A DNA stretch of 64,000 bases, from positions 1,488,001 to 1,552,000 of the forward strand of contig JAHDVF020000177.1 in assembly GCA_022606425.2 (NCBI GenBank), in the 5' to 3' direction. The position numbers were made by a program, and so were the translations under genes. This document shows positions 41,363-51,335 of this stretch, piece by piece. The notes beneath the pieces are model-generated. The model did not search any database. It saw only the letters and a program-made list of their open reading frames with translations, and was not told the origin of the DNA. The first letter of the stretch is position 1, and each line of letters starts with the position of its first letter. Source of the stretch: Lepidostoma basale (taxonomy: Eukaryota > Arthropoda > Insecta > Trichoptera > Lepidostomatidae).

Positions 41363-41875
41363 TTTGAATTAATATAGTTCACTGTCTTATCTATAGATGC
41401 AACAATATATTTATAAAAATAAATCTGTAATGGTTTTATATATTGTATCTTGAACAATGATGAAAAATCCGTATTTTATAATTAATGCGAATAAAAACTT
41501 CCGTTTTCTAGAATTTTTATTATAGTTTATGGGAATGAGATATATCGCCTAATAAAACATTTAGCAAAGAGACGTTTTCGTTCTTATTATTTATGTCATG
41601 ATATAGTATTATTATTTATTCATTTATATCTAAAGTCGTAACATGTTTTAAATTTGTGACTGATGAAATTGGGAAATTTCTACCATAATTTATCCATATA
41701 TTTATGTAAAATTTATTGACTTCAAATTCATTTACTTTAAAAAGTTCTTAAAAAAAGAAGACTTCAAATTCATTTACATTAAAAATTGAACATGAAAAAA
41801 TTTACGTGATAGTTAGTTTAATAGAGTTAGTTTAATTTAATCTTACTTTAGCAAAAAAAAAAATGTAAAAATTAA
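41363..41875. other. Mostly unassigned; family X fragment
   Basis: Family X sequence lies at ~41490-41600 (CTTCCGTTTTCTAGAATTTT, TATGGGAATGAGATATATCG, GACGTTTTCG). The remainder is AT-rich and unassigned. Confidence 0.45.
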
Positions 41876-42235
41876 CTAACCATCACGCCAATTCCGCGGA
41901 GGGGTAGGCAGAGAGGATGGATCACCACAATGCTCTGTCCTGGCATACCTCTCGGGCTTCCTCTACATTCATACATCGTACCATGCACGCACGTCGATTA
42001 TTCCGACTTCGAATGTAGCCGCCTTTTAGTAATTGATTGATTTGGTCATGCCGTGTTTTCCTCGGTCGTCCTCGGCTTCTTTTTCCACTCACACTGCTTG
42101 TGTACAACTTTTTAACCATTCTTCTCCCATCCATTCGTTCCATAGGTCCAAACCATCTCAGGGATCCTTTTTTAATTTTATCCATGATGCAGTCATTTCA
42201 TCATTTCATTTCTATCATACAACGTATTTGAATTG
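41876..42235 (-). mobile_element. LINE-A 3' end (A2), intact frame
   Basis: Minus-strand frame 41922-42185: MDKIKKGSLRWFGPMERMDG, RRMVKKLYTSSVSGKRSRGR, PRKTRHDQINQLLKGGYIRS, RRACMVRCMNVEEAREVCQD. It ends in GGCGTGATGGTTAGTTAA. The upstream end is cut at the DDCIMDK region. Confidence 0.85.
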
Positions 42236-43044
42236 TATTTATAAAAACAATTCCAAACCATTTATGAAATTACTACCCCATCACGTATTGTATATATTTA
42301 AACCGTCGGAGCTTACTTCATTTGACATTCAAAGTTGTTTATTGGCGTGAGAATTGAGCTTTCGATAAATGTAGACGTAAGTAAAACAGCTTTATTACAA
42401 TATTATGGCCCGCCCGCCAGCCCTTGCAGAATCCCAAACACAAATAGCGAATCCTTCGATGTTTGAATTCCGAATTAGAAAATATACCCCCGCAGATGCT
42501 CCCAATTCAGAAAGTTGACAAAAACAAACATTAAGCTCTTGTTTTTCCTCCCCGAAGTAAGATAATACGAAAGAAAGGACGTATTTCGGAATAAATTCTC
42601 AAATTTTATTTTCATCCCATCGCCAATGAAGCGTGCCTTTCGATTCTTGTTTTGGAGTTGCTAAAAAGAAAAAAATAATTTATTTTCCTTTGCGATCATC
42701 AATCACAGCCCCAGACCAAAAGCTGGATGGCGCGTAATTATAAAAAAATCGTTAAACTTAAGTATTTTCCTAATTTTGCAAGGATCGATTGGTTTCAAAG
42801 GTCTTTCCTAGTTACATTTTACCCAATTTCGTATTCGAATATCAATAATTCCACAGCTTCATTTCTTTTAAGTAAAACAAACGTTCATTGTGGATATGAT
42901 TTGTTATTGAAATTCGCTCGAAAAAATTGTATTATTTTCCTGGAATTATTTCATAACTTTTATTTCAAGATTTATTTTTTAATTTCGACCATCTATCGGC
43001 GTCTTTTGTTTTATACGTGAAACAGATATTATTATTTTTATTAT
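42236..43044. other. No recognised feature
   Basis: 0.8 kb of apparently unique sequence. An open 97-codon frame (42727-43020, plus) shows no domain and a hydrophobic, AT-driven composition; I do not call it. Confidence 0.45.
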
Positions 43045-43265
43045 TATTTTGTTGAATCGCTCTTTACATCATGACAGAATGAACCAAATCGATGTAAAGG
43101 GTATTATAGCTATCATAGTGAATCTCTTGACATGTGATAGGTAGCTAATCTATCGCCATTTTATTGTCATGTGAATTCTACACCAGACCAAAGACAGTGT
43201 GACAATCACACTGCCCTCGTAGGGAATCAAACCAAGAACCTTCGAGTATGGGAGATATGGCTTAT
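43045..43265 (-). mobile_element. SINE1 with variant 3' end (subtype b)
   Basis: The B-box region is decayed (antisense AGGGAATCAAACCAAGAACC). The body reads ACTGTCTTTGGTCTGGTGTA and AAAATGGCGATAGATTAGCT. The 3' end is GGTATAGC-type, TTTACATCGATTTGG, AAAGAGCGATTCAACA. This end differs from the GGGTTCAAGCGACCTG end of the main subtype. Confidence 0.75.
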
Positions 43266-43866
43266 TTGTAATTTTAAAATGTGAAATTTTTATTATACAC
43301 TATTCTTTTAATAGCAAAAAATAATTTAGGCTGCAATAATTTAATTTCGTTTTATTTCATATTCATAGCCATTCTAAAATTAAAATCCTGTACGATTTTA
43401 TTTGCATATATTTTCTTTGTATTTCTGATACGATGTTATACATATATACGATTCTAATGAATGTAATTTTTTTAGAGAAATATTTCTGTTTCAAATCTTA
43501 TAATAAAATAATTCGTTTCTTCTCATTGATTTTCATAATATCCAAAAGAACAATCAAGTTGCCACTACCAACTTAAAAGAATTGTGCATAAAATTAAATA
43601 AACGAACGTCTTACTGTGAATTTAAATGTTAATTTAAAAAAATTCAATAATTTAAAGTTCTCCCCTGATTTTTTTATGGAAAACAGCCGCGGGAAAAGGG
43701 TTTCAACCTGCTTTTTAACATTAATTTGAGATAAAAAAAGATTTAATGCTTTTCACAAAATACGCTCAAATGCACAAGTGAAAAGAAATGATCTAAAAAA
43801 AGCAAAATGAAAGCGGATTCATATAATTTCCTTTTTGAAAAACAGGGCAGAATTCGAATGATATAA
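43266..43866. other. No recognised feature
   Basis: AT-rich unassigned sequence. Confidence 0.45.
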
Positions 43867-43867
43867 T

Positions 43868-44700
43868 AACTAACTAACTAACTAACTAACCATCACGCCG
43901 TCTCTCCGAAGGGGTAGACAGAAAGAATGGACTGCCACACTTTTCTTTCCTGACATATTTCTCTCGCTTCCTCAACATTCATACATCGTGTCATGCACGC
44001 GCGTCGATTTCTCTGACTCCTCACATGGCCGACATTCAATATTTGATTTATTTGATCGTCCCACGTTTTCCTCGGTCTTCCTCTATTTCTGGTTCCATTT
44101 ACATCATTAACATATAATTTTTTTACCATTCTTTCTTCATTCATTCTTTCCATATGTCCAAACCATCTTAATGATCCTTTCATTATTTTGTTCATGACAC
44201 CATCATTCGCACCGCATTCACTTCTTATATTTTCATTCGACACTCTATCATATACAGAGTATCCACACATTCGTCTAAGAGATCTCATTTCTACTGCATT
44301 TATTCTACTTTCTTCCTTCTTTTGCCAGTTCCATGTTTCGCTTCCATACATAAGGGTCGGTAGAAGAACACCATTGTACACTGCCATTCTAGCTTTTTTG
44401 GATATGTTTTTGTTTGCGATGACAACTTTAAGTGCACCATTCACTTTGTTGCCTGCTCCAACCCTTCTTTCAATATCCCTCTCCACTCGCATCTCTTGTA
44501 AAGATACTCCCTAAATACACGAACTCAACTACTTGCTCCAAATTTTCACCATTCACGCTAATATTGCAGACTGTCATGGTTTCTTCCTTTTCAAAAATCA
44601 TTACCTTGGACTTATTAACATTCATCATCAGATCATTTCGCATGCATACCTCGTACATACAATTCACCAGGACTTGATTTAATGATATAATATGTTCAAT
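43868..44700 (-). mobile_element. LINE-A 3' end (A3), best-preserved long copy
   Basis: Minus-strand frame 43893-44492 (199 residues) reads VERDIERRVGAGNKVNGALK, VVIANKNISKKARMAVYNGV, YGSETWNWQKKEESRINAVE, SLRRMCGYSVYDRVSNENIR, RWFGHMERMNEERMVKKLYV, RGRPRKTWDDQINQILNVGH, RRACMTRCMNVEEAREICQ and YPFGETA-stop. An upstream frame (44470-44718) adds MMNVNKSKVMIFEKEETMTV and EFVYLGSIFTRD just after the palm. A small indel at ~44500 shifts the frame. The tail is (TTAG)n. Confidence 0.9.
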
Positions 44701-45128
44701 AAAACAGTTTTTCTCCAAAATGGAATTGAATATTTCTGTCTAGAATAAAACTCTAAATCCATAATCAATTTCTCGTCTTCACGCACTTATCGCCTGGCGG
44801 GCGATGAAAAATGTTAAAAAATGTACCAGCTGAGCATTTGGGGACGCCAAGTCCAATAAAAACACCAAGAACGACCGCGGGGGAGCAATCCAGAAGCGTT
44901 TTTGTGCCTTTCTTAGGTCCGGATAGAATTTGACCGCTTTCGGCTATGTCCTACACTCACTCACATGATGGGCTATACGTGTTACGTGTAACCGAATGCC
45001 TAGGGATGGGCGATACACATGCGGGGAAACTTTCCTAAAGCACGAGAACTACATCTGATCAATTTTTTACACTGCGATAATAGTTGATGCGATGAAAGTC
45101 AATGTCTGGTCTGTAAAATAATTCATGT
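44701..45128. other. No recognised feature
   Basis: Unassigned, with a less AT-rich patch at 44770-45060. No coding seen. Confidence 0.45.
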
Positions 45129-45188
45129 ATAAATAATTATATAAATAAAACAACTTTGTATTTAACCACGGTAGGGTTATTTCATTGA

Positions 45189-45228
45189 TGCCAACTAGTT
45201 TCGCTTGGAGCCAAGCTTCATCAGGGCA
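45189..45228 (-). ncRNA. Hammerhead-like ribozyme, left arm, complete
   Basis: On the minus strand: helix I TGCC/GGCA (4 bp), CTGATGA (45218-45224), extra A, helix II GCTTG/CAAGC with GCTC loop, GAA (45200-45202), helix III ACTAGT (palindrome), T17 (45193). All invariant positions match. Confidence 0.8.
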
Positions 45229-45261
45229 GTATAATAACTTATTTATAATTAGTTATTATAC

Positions 45262-45301
45262 TGCCCTGATGAAGCTTGGATCTAAGCGAAACTAGTTGGC
45301 A
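45262..45301 (+). ncRNA. Hammerhead-like ribozyme, right arm, complete
   Basis: TGCC/GGCA helix I, CTGATGA (45266-45272), extra A, helix II GCTT/AAGC with GGATCT loop, GAA (45288-45290), helix III ACTAGT, T17 (45297). The loop and stem differ from the left arm, yet core and helices are kept. Confidence 0.8.
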
Positions 45302-45417
45302 TCAATATAATAACCCTACCGTGGTTAAATACAAAGTTGTTTTATTTATATAATTATTTTAAATGTCTAACCACAAAGTGAGTGCTTTATATGAAGAATT
45401 AATACATGTATACTTAG

Positions 45418-45656
45418 AATATTGAAAATAACTTTGTTTAAGCCACAAAATATTAATAAAATATTTAAAAAAATACGACATGTTTCGGAGGATACCTCCA
45501 TCTTCAGGTGTAAAAATTTAACAAAAAGTAAATTTGTTATTATAATTTTTATTATATTTTTACAACTGAAGATGAAGGTATACACCAAATCATGTCGTGT
45601 TTTTTAATATTTCATTTATATTTTGTGGATTAAAGAAAGTTATTTTCAATTTCCTA
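45418..45656. mobile_element. Foldback with one intact and one decayed ribozyme motif
   Basis: The arms are TTGAAAATAACTTTGTTTAA, GCCACAAAATATTAAT and the complement TTTTGTGGATTAAAGAAAGT, TATTTTCAA. The left hairpin keeps the core. The right one (45565-45600) has lost GAA and the helix II match. Confidence 0.8.
45475..45509 (-). ncRNA. Hammerhead-like ribozyme motif
   Basis: On the minus strand: CTGAAGA (45501-45507), extra T, helix II GGAGG/CCTCC with TAT loop, GAA, ACATGT helix III, C17. Helix I is 2 bp (AC/GT). Confidence 0.65.
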
Positions 45657-45764
45657 ATTATATTACTATGGAATTCCACAGTATTAATGCCTTGGCGTTC
45701 AACAATTCATGTAGTTTTGAAACGTGTTTAGAAATTATTTTAACCTTTATAACGAAGTACGAGA

Positions 45765-46248
45765 ACAAGTCAAAAGTCTCTGCCGATTCGAAATATCTGA
45801 AAAATCTGGTCTGGAAGAACAACCACGTGCGTATCGACAGCAAGGTAAGAATTTATAAAACATGCACGAGACTCATCATGACGTATGCTGTAGAGACGCG
45901 GGCCGACACTGTACGAACCAAGGGTCTAAGAACATCTGAGATGAAGGTCCAAGATCCATTACTCGAAAAACTCTTCGAGATCGTGTCCGCAGCGCAGACA
46001 TAAGAAAAAATTGCGAAATAGAGAATATCGTTCGGTGGAGTAGATCCAGAAGAAGATACTGGGAGGACTATGTTGCCAGAATAGATAGTGACAGACTCGC
46101 ATTTACAGACGCTTACAAAATCCCCTCCGGACACCGTCCACCTGGAAGACCACCTAAGAGATGGAGGGACAGCTGGACCTCAGCATCTCAGGAGACATGA
46201 ATTATGTGCAACAGATCGTCAGATCTATTTAAAGAAGAAGAAGCGTTA
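45765..46248 (+). mobile_element. LINE-C 3' end
   Basis: DSKYLKNLVWKNNHVRIDSK, VRIYKTCTRLIMTYAVETRA, DTVRTKGLRTSEMKVQDPLL, then in another frame TLRDRVRSADIRKNCEIENI, VRWSRSRRRYWEDYVARIDS, RPPGRPPKRWRDSWTSAS. It ends AAAGAAGAAGAAGCG. One frameshift. It follows the foldback directly. Confidence 0.85.
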
Positions 46249-46289
46249 AGAAATTGGTCAAAAATAATTCAACCACAAAATACATGCAA

Positions 46290-46530
46290 CAACATGATCT
46301 TCGTGGCCAAATAGTAAGTGCTTTGACTGCCACACGGAAGGTCCGGGGTTCGATTCTCGGCTATAGCAGTGTGATTGTCACACTGTCTTTGATCTGGTGT
46401 AGAATTCACGTAACAGTAAAATGGCGATAGATTAGCTACATGTCACGAAAATCATTATGATAGCTATACCCTTTACATTGATTTGGCTCGCGCTGTAATG
46501 ATATAAAGAGCGATTCAACAACACAATAGT
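46290..46530 (+). mobile_element. SINE1 subtype b, complete
   Basis: ATCTTCGTGGCCAAATAGTA (A-box region), GGTCCGGGGTTCGATTCTCG (B box), GTGTGATTGTCACACTGTCT, TCTGGTGTAGAATTCACGTA, then the variant 3' end CCCTTTACATTGATTTGGCT, AAAGAGCGATTCAACAACAC. It shares head and body with subtype a but not the last ~80 bp. Confidence 0.85.
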
Positions 46531-46929
46531 AATAATAATAAAAATGTTTACACAGTTTTAGTTAGATTTAACGGTATTAAAATAAAAATTGAGTTATATG
46601 TTGTATGCTAAGGCATATGCATACATATAAGTGTAGATCGCTCTCTAATTATTGAGTTAGTAACTATCCACAGTTTTTTTTAGATTAGTTGTAATTAGGC
46701 ACTTGAAACAAACCAACACCATCAAGAACTTTAAAATAATATTAAAGAATATATTCAATTTGCAAAAAAAAATACACTTCAATTGTATTTTATTTTATAT
46801 ATGTATAAAAAACGCCCACATAAATAAATTTGTGAATTAGAAATTAGCCCACATATATTTTGAGGACGTATAAAAACGTGCTACCCGTATCATCACTATG
46901 TACATTGGACGTAAATATACGTCCTGCTC
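46531..46929. other. No recognised feature
   Basis: AT-rich unassigned sequence. Confidence 0.45.
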
Positions 46930-46985
46930 GGTTAACAGGTTAATATTGTTTGTAATGTCTGTTGAGATAATACACTGATTTGAAG
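46930..46985 (+). mobile_element. LINE-K 3' end fragment
   Basis: TTGTTTGTAATGTCTGTTGA and ATAATACACTGATTTGA resemble the LINE-K 3' UTR end at 30.1 kb and 13.6 kb. Confidence 0.5.
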
Positions 46986-47612
46986 TTTCCTGCGCGAATT
47001 CTCTTTTATTCTCTTTAAAAAAACGTTCTCTTTAAAACTAAATAAGAATGTTTATCTAGAATTTCACAGCCCTATAGATACGCGTGGAGGGGTTTTCCTG
47101 AGTGGGCGGTACTCCAGCCTGGGACATAAAGTCCTACGTGCTCCACCAGGGGACAGCTCCGAACTTATTGTAATGTATGCATCTGATCAGACTTCAAACC
47201 CCCCTTTATATAGATTGATAAGTTTGATTCGTTTGAATTTGGAATTGGAAATTCGAATTTCATTAAATTGGGGAACGTTTGACAATTTAGATTGTGTCAG
47301 TTTGGAATTTAACAAGAAGACTGTAATTAAGTAGAATGCGGACTGGAATTTGGAATTTACTAAATTTGTCTATTATTATGGGACACATTGGAGCCTAATA
47401 ACAAGGACTGTCTTTCCCAGAATCGAATAAAAGTATCGATCTTTCTACTTTGGGGTAGATATATTCTACACAGCTAAAAAGCCAGTAAGCATTTAATTAA
47501 TTCATTAGTATTTTTTTAATAATCCCATTAAAAAAAAATGAATGCTTAATTATGAAAACTGCACTATGAAAATATCACAAAGATAGTTTGGATTCTTGCG
47601 TATTCATTATTA
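46986..47612. other. No recognised feature
   Basis: Contains a low-AT patch (47075-47160, e.g. CCAGCCTGGGACATAAAGTC) that looks repeat-derived but is not assigned, and a run of related GGAATTTGGAATT-type words at 47230-47360. Confidence 0.4.
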
Positions 47613-47695
47613 AAGCAGGCAAAATATTTTATGATGAATGTCGAAAAGTTAAAGGTGATGGTTTTTAAAAGAAAAAAAAAAGGAATAGACAATTA
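47613..47695 (+). mobile_element. LINE-A internal fragment
   Basis: The plus strand encodes MMNVEKLKVMVFKRKKK, matching the MMNV.KSKVM.FEKEE block just after the reverse-transcriptase palm of LINE-A. It is cut at both ends. Confidence 0.6.
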
Positions 47696-47741
47696 TTTGA
47701 ATTAAATTATTTGTTTCATTTTGTGGAACTATTGATCTATA

Positions 47742-47818
47742 GCAGCGCAGAACAGAGATGCTTTCGCTGGACGTTGGAGGGACCTGACACGCCAACAGAA
47801 GAAGAAGAAGACGGATAA
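47742..47818 (+). mobile_element. LINE-E tail fragment
   Basis: CAGAACAGAGATGCTTTCGC, TGGACGTTGGAGGGACCTGA and CACGCC then AGAAGAAGAAGAAG parallel the LINE-E end (QDRD.F, V..VGGT). Confidence 0.6.
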
Positions 47819-48294
47819 TTGATCTATAGTATCACCTTATTAATTTGAAGCACAATTATAGCAATAAATTGTCAGTATGTAAATCGTAAAAGCTAAAAAA
47901 AAATTGATACTATATTTTATTGAATCTATTTTATGTTTTGTGATGTAGTGGTATACAATAAATATTTAAACAGCGTTTTGTCTATCTCTTTTGCGTTAAC
48001 ATTTTACGTGTCCAATTGCGTGGAATGGCGATACGCTTGAAAATACGGGTATTTGGTAAATGAACTGAAATAAATGATAATATAATATAAAATTTTTAAT
48101 AATTATGTTTCTTTAACAATGATGCAAAATTCGGTAATATATATTTAATATTGAAAAATCATCTTACATTTTATGGGAGTGATATGTGAATATTAAAATA
48201 TATGCTATATTTCCTCTATATTCGCCATTACTTTGTGTTGTGGATTCACATTTGAATAACTTATTGAAACCATTGTATTTTCACAACTCTTTTT
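47819..48294. other. No recognised feature
   Basis: AT-rich unassigned sequence. Confidence 0.45.
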
Positions 48295-48505
48295 TGCAGC
48301 TTTCACAAACATATTTCGGGACACATACTTCCCTTCTTCGAGGTATTAATGAATTTTATCACTCAAATGAAAGAACATCATTACTTATATACTAAATGAC
48401 GAGTGAAAAAGTGGAGGACTGTTAAAATTCATTAATTCATACACTGATGAAGGAAAGTCTGTGTCCCGAAACATGTTTTTTAAAGGTGATAAGAAATTTT
48501 GTATT
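48295..48505. mobile_element. Foldback with hammerhead-like hairpins
   Basis: The left hairpin (minus strand) reads GAAGA, A, GGGA/TCCC stem, GAAATATGTTTG. The right hairpin keeps CTGATGA and GAAACATGTT. The arms include ACACATACTTCCC and its complement GGAAAGTCTGTGTCCC. The rest of the arms is weakly matched. Confidence 0.6.
48443..48478 (+). ncRNA. Hammerhead-like ribozyme motif, weak helix II
   Basis: CTGATGA (48444-48450), extra A, helix II GG.A/T.CC with one mismatch, GAA (48468-48470), ACATGT helix III, T17. The core is intact but both outer helices are weak. Confidence 0.5.
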
Positions 48506-48514
48506 ATTTGGTGT

Positions 48515-48962
48515 GTCTTAACTAACTAACTAACCATCACGCCGTCTCCCTGGAGGGGTTGGCAGAAAGAATAGAACGCCACACTGTTCTGTCCTGACAT
48601 ACTTCTCTCGCTTCCTCTACATTCATACATCTTGTCATGCACGCACGTCGATTTCTCCGACTCCCCACGTGACCGACATTCAATATTTGATTGATTTGAT
48701 CGTGCCACGTTTTCCTCGGCCTTCCTCTATTTCTAGCTCCGTTCACGCCGTTTACATATACCTTCTTCACCATTCTGTCTTCACTCATTCTTTCCATGTG
48801 TCCAAACCATCTTAATGACCCTTTCCTTATTTTGTTCATAACACTTTCATTCGCACCACATTCACATCTTATACTTGCATTTGTCACTCTATCATATACA
48901 GATTTGTCACACATTCGTCTTAGAGATCTCATTTCTACTGCATTTATTCTATCTGGTGTGTC
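48515..48962 (-). mobile_element. LINE-A 3' end (A3), intact frame
   Basis: Minus-strand frame 48537-48957: RINAVEMRSLRRMCDKSVYD, RVTNASIRCECGANESVMNK, RWFGHMERMSEDRMVKKVYV, RGRPRKTWHDQINQILNVGH, NVEEAREVCQDRTVW and ETA-stop, with no lesion in ~140 codons. Truncated 5' within the KDESR codons; (TTAG)n tail. Confidence 0.9.
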
Positions 48963-49870
48963 TTTATATTTCGTAAACTGGTTTAAACGTTTTTTGTTGA
49001 TGAGTCGTAACACAAATGACGAATTAATATGCTGGCGATGTTGATGATACGCAATTACAATTTCAATTTAAAAGCTTTAAGAATAAAATAAAGTTTATGT
49101 TTTAATTTATTTTCAAGAAACTGATTCAAAACACAGCAGAATTAAAATCTCTCTTAAAAGCAAAATGCAATTATATTTCATATTTGGGTCGGAAATAGAA
49201 GAGGCAAACTCATTTTAGATGCGCTCCATTTTACTTAATTGCGATGAGGATGGAGAAAGACAGCGAGAGAAAAGTACTAATAGAAGATAGGTCAAACGAA
49301 AAGAGGAAATGATTTAGACACAAGAGAATTTGCGCCGTGAAAAAAAACAGAAAAAATACTAAAAGGTTTTTCAGTTTAAATAATAGATATTCTCGTTCAA
49401 TGAGTTTTTTTTATGAACAGTGAATTTAAATAATTTGTCATCATATGTTGAAAACAGTCTCCCGGAAATCTGAAAAAAGGCGTCAGAGAAAAGACCCGAA
49501 GAGAAGATAACTATTTTTCGATTTTTATGAGACGGTTCATAAGAAAATCGGAAAGCAATTTCTCAGCGTTGAGAATGAATGTATTCAAATTTGGAATCGA
49601 TTGTGAACTTTGGCACTTTCCTTAGTTTCCGTGCAGAACCAAATAAAACCAGAACACCATTTCATAATACAAAAACTAAATTGAAATATATTTCATGCAT
49701 TTTTGTATTAAGAAGCTTAAGAATCAAGTATTTTTAAAATAATTATCTGATTTTATACGGAACAAAGGTTCCGTATAAAATCAAATATAACATAACAGTA
49801 TTATAAATTTTTAATTAATTCACGCATACTGCTAAACACCAATAATACACAATTTATTTTATGATTTACC
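48963..49870. other. Unassigned; one strong hairpin
   Basis: The only structure is a palindrome at 49749-49782 (GATTTTATACGGAAC, AAAG loop, complement), a 15-bp perfect stem. No terminator context or coding was found. Confidence 0.5.
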
Positions 49871-50700
49871 TTAAGGCATTAACACTGTGGAATTCTAGAA
49901 TTAATAATTATTTAGTACTGTTTCTGATTTTGAAAATTTGGTTTGGTTCATGTGGTCCTCCCGTAAATTTGAAGATATTTCGTGTAAAAGTGAATTGTTT
50001 TGGTCAATTTGATTGTTGCCGCACTTTATAATAGTTAATTGTTACACGTAATACGTTTGTACTGTTTTTATGTTAAAATTATACAAGTTTTTTCGTTTGT
50101 ATAAAGAATTTTGACAGGTGTAAAAATAAATTTTTCATTTGTTCCAATGACAATTGGAATTATTTCTTCAATAGTATTTTAAAGTTCTTGCTGGTGTTGG
50201 TTTGTTTTAAATGCTTAATTACAGCTAATTAAAAAAAAACGGTGGATACATGGAACATAAATTAAATAGACAATATGTGCACTATCTAAAAATAACATGT
50301 GTTAAATTATTTTTATTTTGTTCTTTTATTTTATATTATCGTATTTTATATTATTTGTTTTAGATTTATTTTGTGAATGTTGGACGATCGAAGTATGTGC
50401 AGTATATGCCTATTGGTGGCGATGAGATTCGCAACCCATCACACCGCGTCGTCCGCGGGACGAAAAGAGAAGGATGGAGTGCCGCGTCGGTTAAAGTGTG
50501 ACAGTCCATTCTTTCTGCCTGCCCTTTCGGGGAGACGGCGTGATGGTTAGTAAGTTAGTTAGTTAATAATTATTTATAAATTAAAAAACTGAATTTTACA
50601 CTTTTGAGTTTATTCACTCTTAACTGTAATATTTATATCGTTCTCCCGATGGTGTGAATATAATACAATGTGGAGAAACGTTATTTTTTAATGAGAAACA
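49871..50700. mobile_element. Foldback family Y split by an N element
   Basis: TTAAGGCATTAACACTGTGG (49871-49914) and, after the insertion, AAATTAAAAAACTGAATTTT, ACACTTTTGAGTTTATTCAC, ATCGTTCTCCCGATGGTG (50577-50660) are the two halves of a Y element. The hairpin core has decayed. Confidence 0.75.
49915..50562 (+). mobile_element. N element, full-length with 14-bp target duplication
   Basis: TTAATAATTATTTA precedes (49901-49914) and follows (50563-50576) the element. The body is collinear with the 4.1-kb copy (TTTTGAAAATTTGGTTTGGT, TTTTGTTCCAATGACAATTG-like, GGACGATCGAAGTATG, GCGATGAGATTCGCAACCCA). The 3' end is LINE-A-like (CATTCTTTCTGCCTGCCC, GGGGAGACGGCGTGATGG, GTTAGTAAGTTAG). 648 bp, no coding. 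Confidence 0.9.
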
Positions 50701-50851
50701 GTATTAACCTCTCAAGTTTAAAAAAAACAACGATAACATCGTAAAACAGTCAGATCTTTGAAACAAATTCTACTGGTAGCGTGATTGACAATTTTATATG
50801 ATTTATAAGATACAAATATTTAACCAATACTTTTTTCACTGTTAAATCACT

Positions 50852-51024
50852 GTTAATCGGGGGTGGTCTAGGGGATAGAACGCTTGCCTTCTGATCAAGG
50901 GGACTTGGGTTCGAGCCTGGACACGACCAGATTCCTTCTTCATAATAATGAGATATTTTCTGCTCACATTGAAGATTGTAAAATAAATTCTAATAGCATT
51001 GATTTAAATCTTTGGTGTTAGCCT
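50852..51024 (+). mobile_element. SINE2 (tRNA-derived)
   Basis: GGTGGTCTAGGGGATAGAAC (A-box region), GGACTTGGGTTCGAGCCTGG (B box), then a body TCCTTCTTCATAATAATGAG, TTTTCTGCTCACATTGAAGA and the end AATCTTTGGTGTTAG. Two antisense copies occur at 53.7 and 63.4 kb. Confidence 0.85.
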
Positions 51025-51039
51025 TTTTTTTTTAAGTAA

Positions 51040-51242
51040 AACTTTTTTTTTAATATCAACAATTTAGTTTATTTTTTTATAAAATCGTCGCGACAGCTGT
51101 TTCGGTAACCGATGTTACCATCGTCAGGTGATACAATAGTTTATTATTAAACTAAATTTTTGATATTAAAACAGTGTTTATAATTTGACAGTGAATAATG
51201 TTAAAATATCTAAGTGTTTCCGCCAAAACAATAGATTATTAA
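51040..51242. mobile_element. Foldback family Z copy
   Basis: A hairpin arm with GTCGCGACAGCTGTTTCGGT, then inverted AATATCAACAATTTAG / CTAAATTTTTGATATT ends and the Z end GTGTTTCCGCCAAAACAATA. The second ribozyme arm is absent. Confidence 0.7.
51089..51130 (-). ncRNA. Hammerhead-like ribozyme motif
   Basis: On the minus strand: CTGACGA (51121-51127), extra T, helix II GGTAAC/GTTACC with a 4-nt loop, GAA (51101-51103), ACAGCTGT helix III, C17 (51092). Helix I has a mismatch at the second pair. Confidence 0.65.
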
Positions 51243-51292
51243 TATTTATATTTCAACTTTGATTGTGTATGTGTTTATCAGCGATCAAATAA

Positions 51293-51335
51293 ATTAAATA
51301 TTGAATATCGTCCGCGTGAGGAGTCAGAGAATCCC
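51293..51335 (+). mobile_element. LINE-A short internal fragment
   Basis: AATATTGAATATCGTCCGCG, TGAGGAGTCAGAGAA correspond to QILN..HVRSRR codons of LINE-A; ~43 bp. Confidence 0.5.

Larger units (their letters stand above)
45130..45362. mobile_element. Foldback with two intact hammerhead-like ribozymes
   Basis: Inverted arms of ~100 bp: AACAACTTTGTATTTAACCA, CGGTAGGGTTAT and the ribozyme on each side, with a short centre ATAATAACTTATTTATAATT near 45231-45250. Each arm can transcribe a complete motif. Non-coding, ~230 bp; a short AT-rich direct repeat (ATAATTAT) may be the target duplication. Confidence 0.85.

Noticed and set aside
42727..43020. 97-residue plus-strand open frame as a host gene
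   Set aside because: No recognisable domain or start context, AT-driven hydrophobic composition, no exon-like neighbours.
49749..49782. Rho-independent-type terminator or miRNA hairpin
   Set aside because: The 15-bp stem has a 4-nt loop and no U-tract, in nuclear AT-rich DNA; too short for a pre-miRNA.
50852..51024. Second genuine tRNA gene
   Set aside because: Same reasoning: three dispersed copies share a ~100-bp non-tRNA body, so SINE2.
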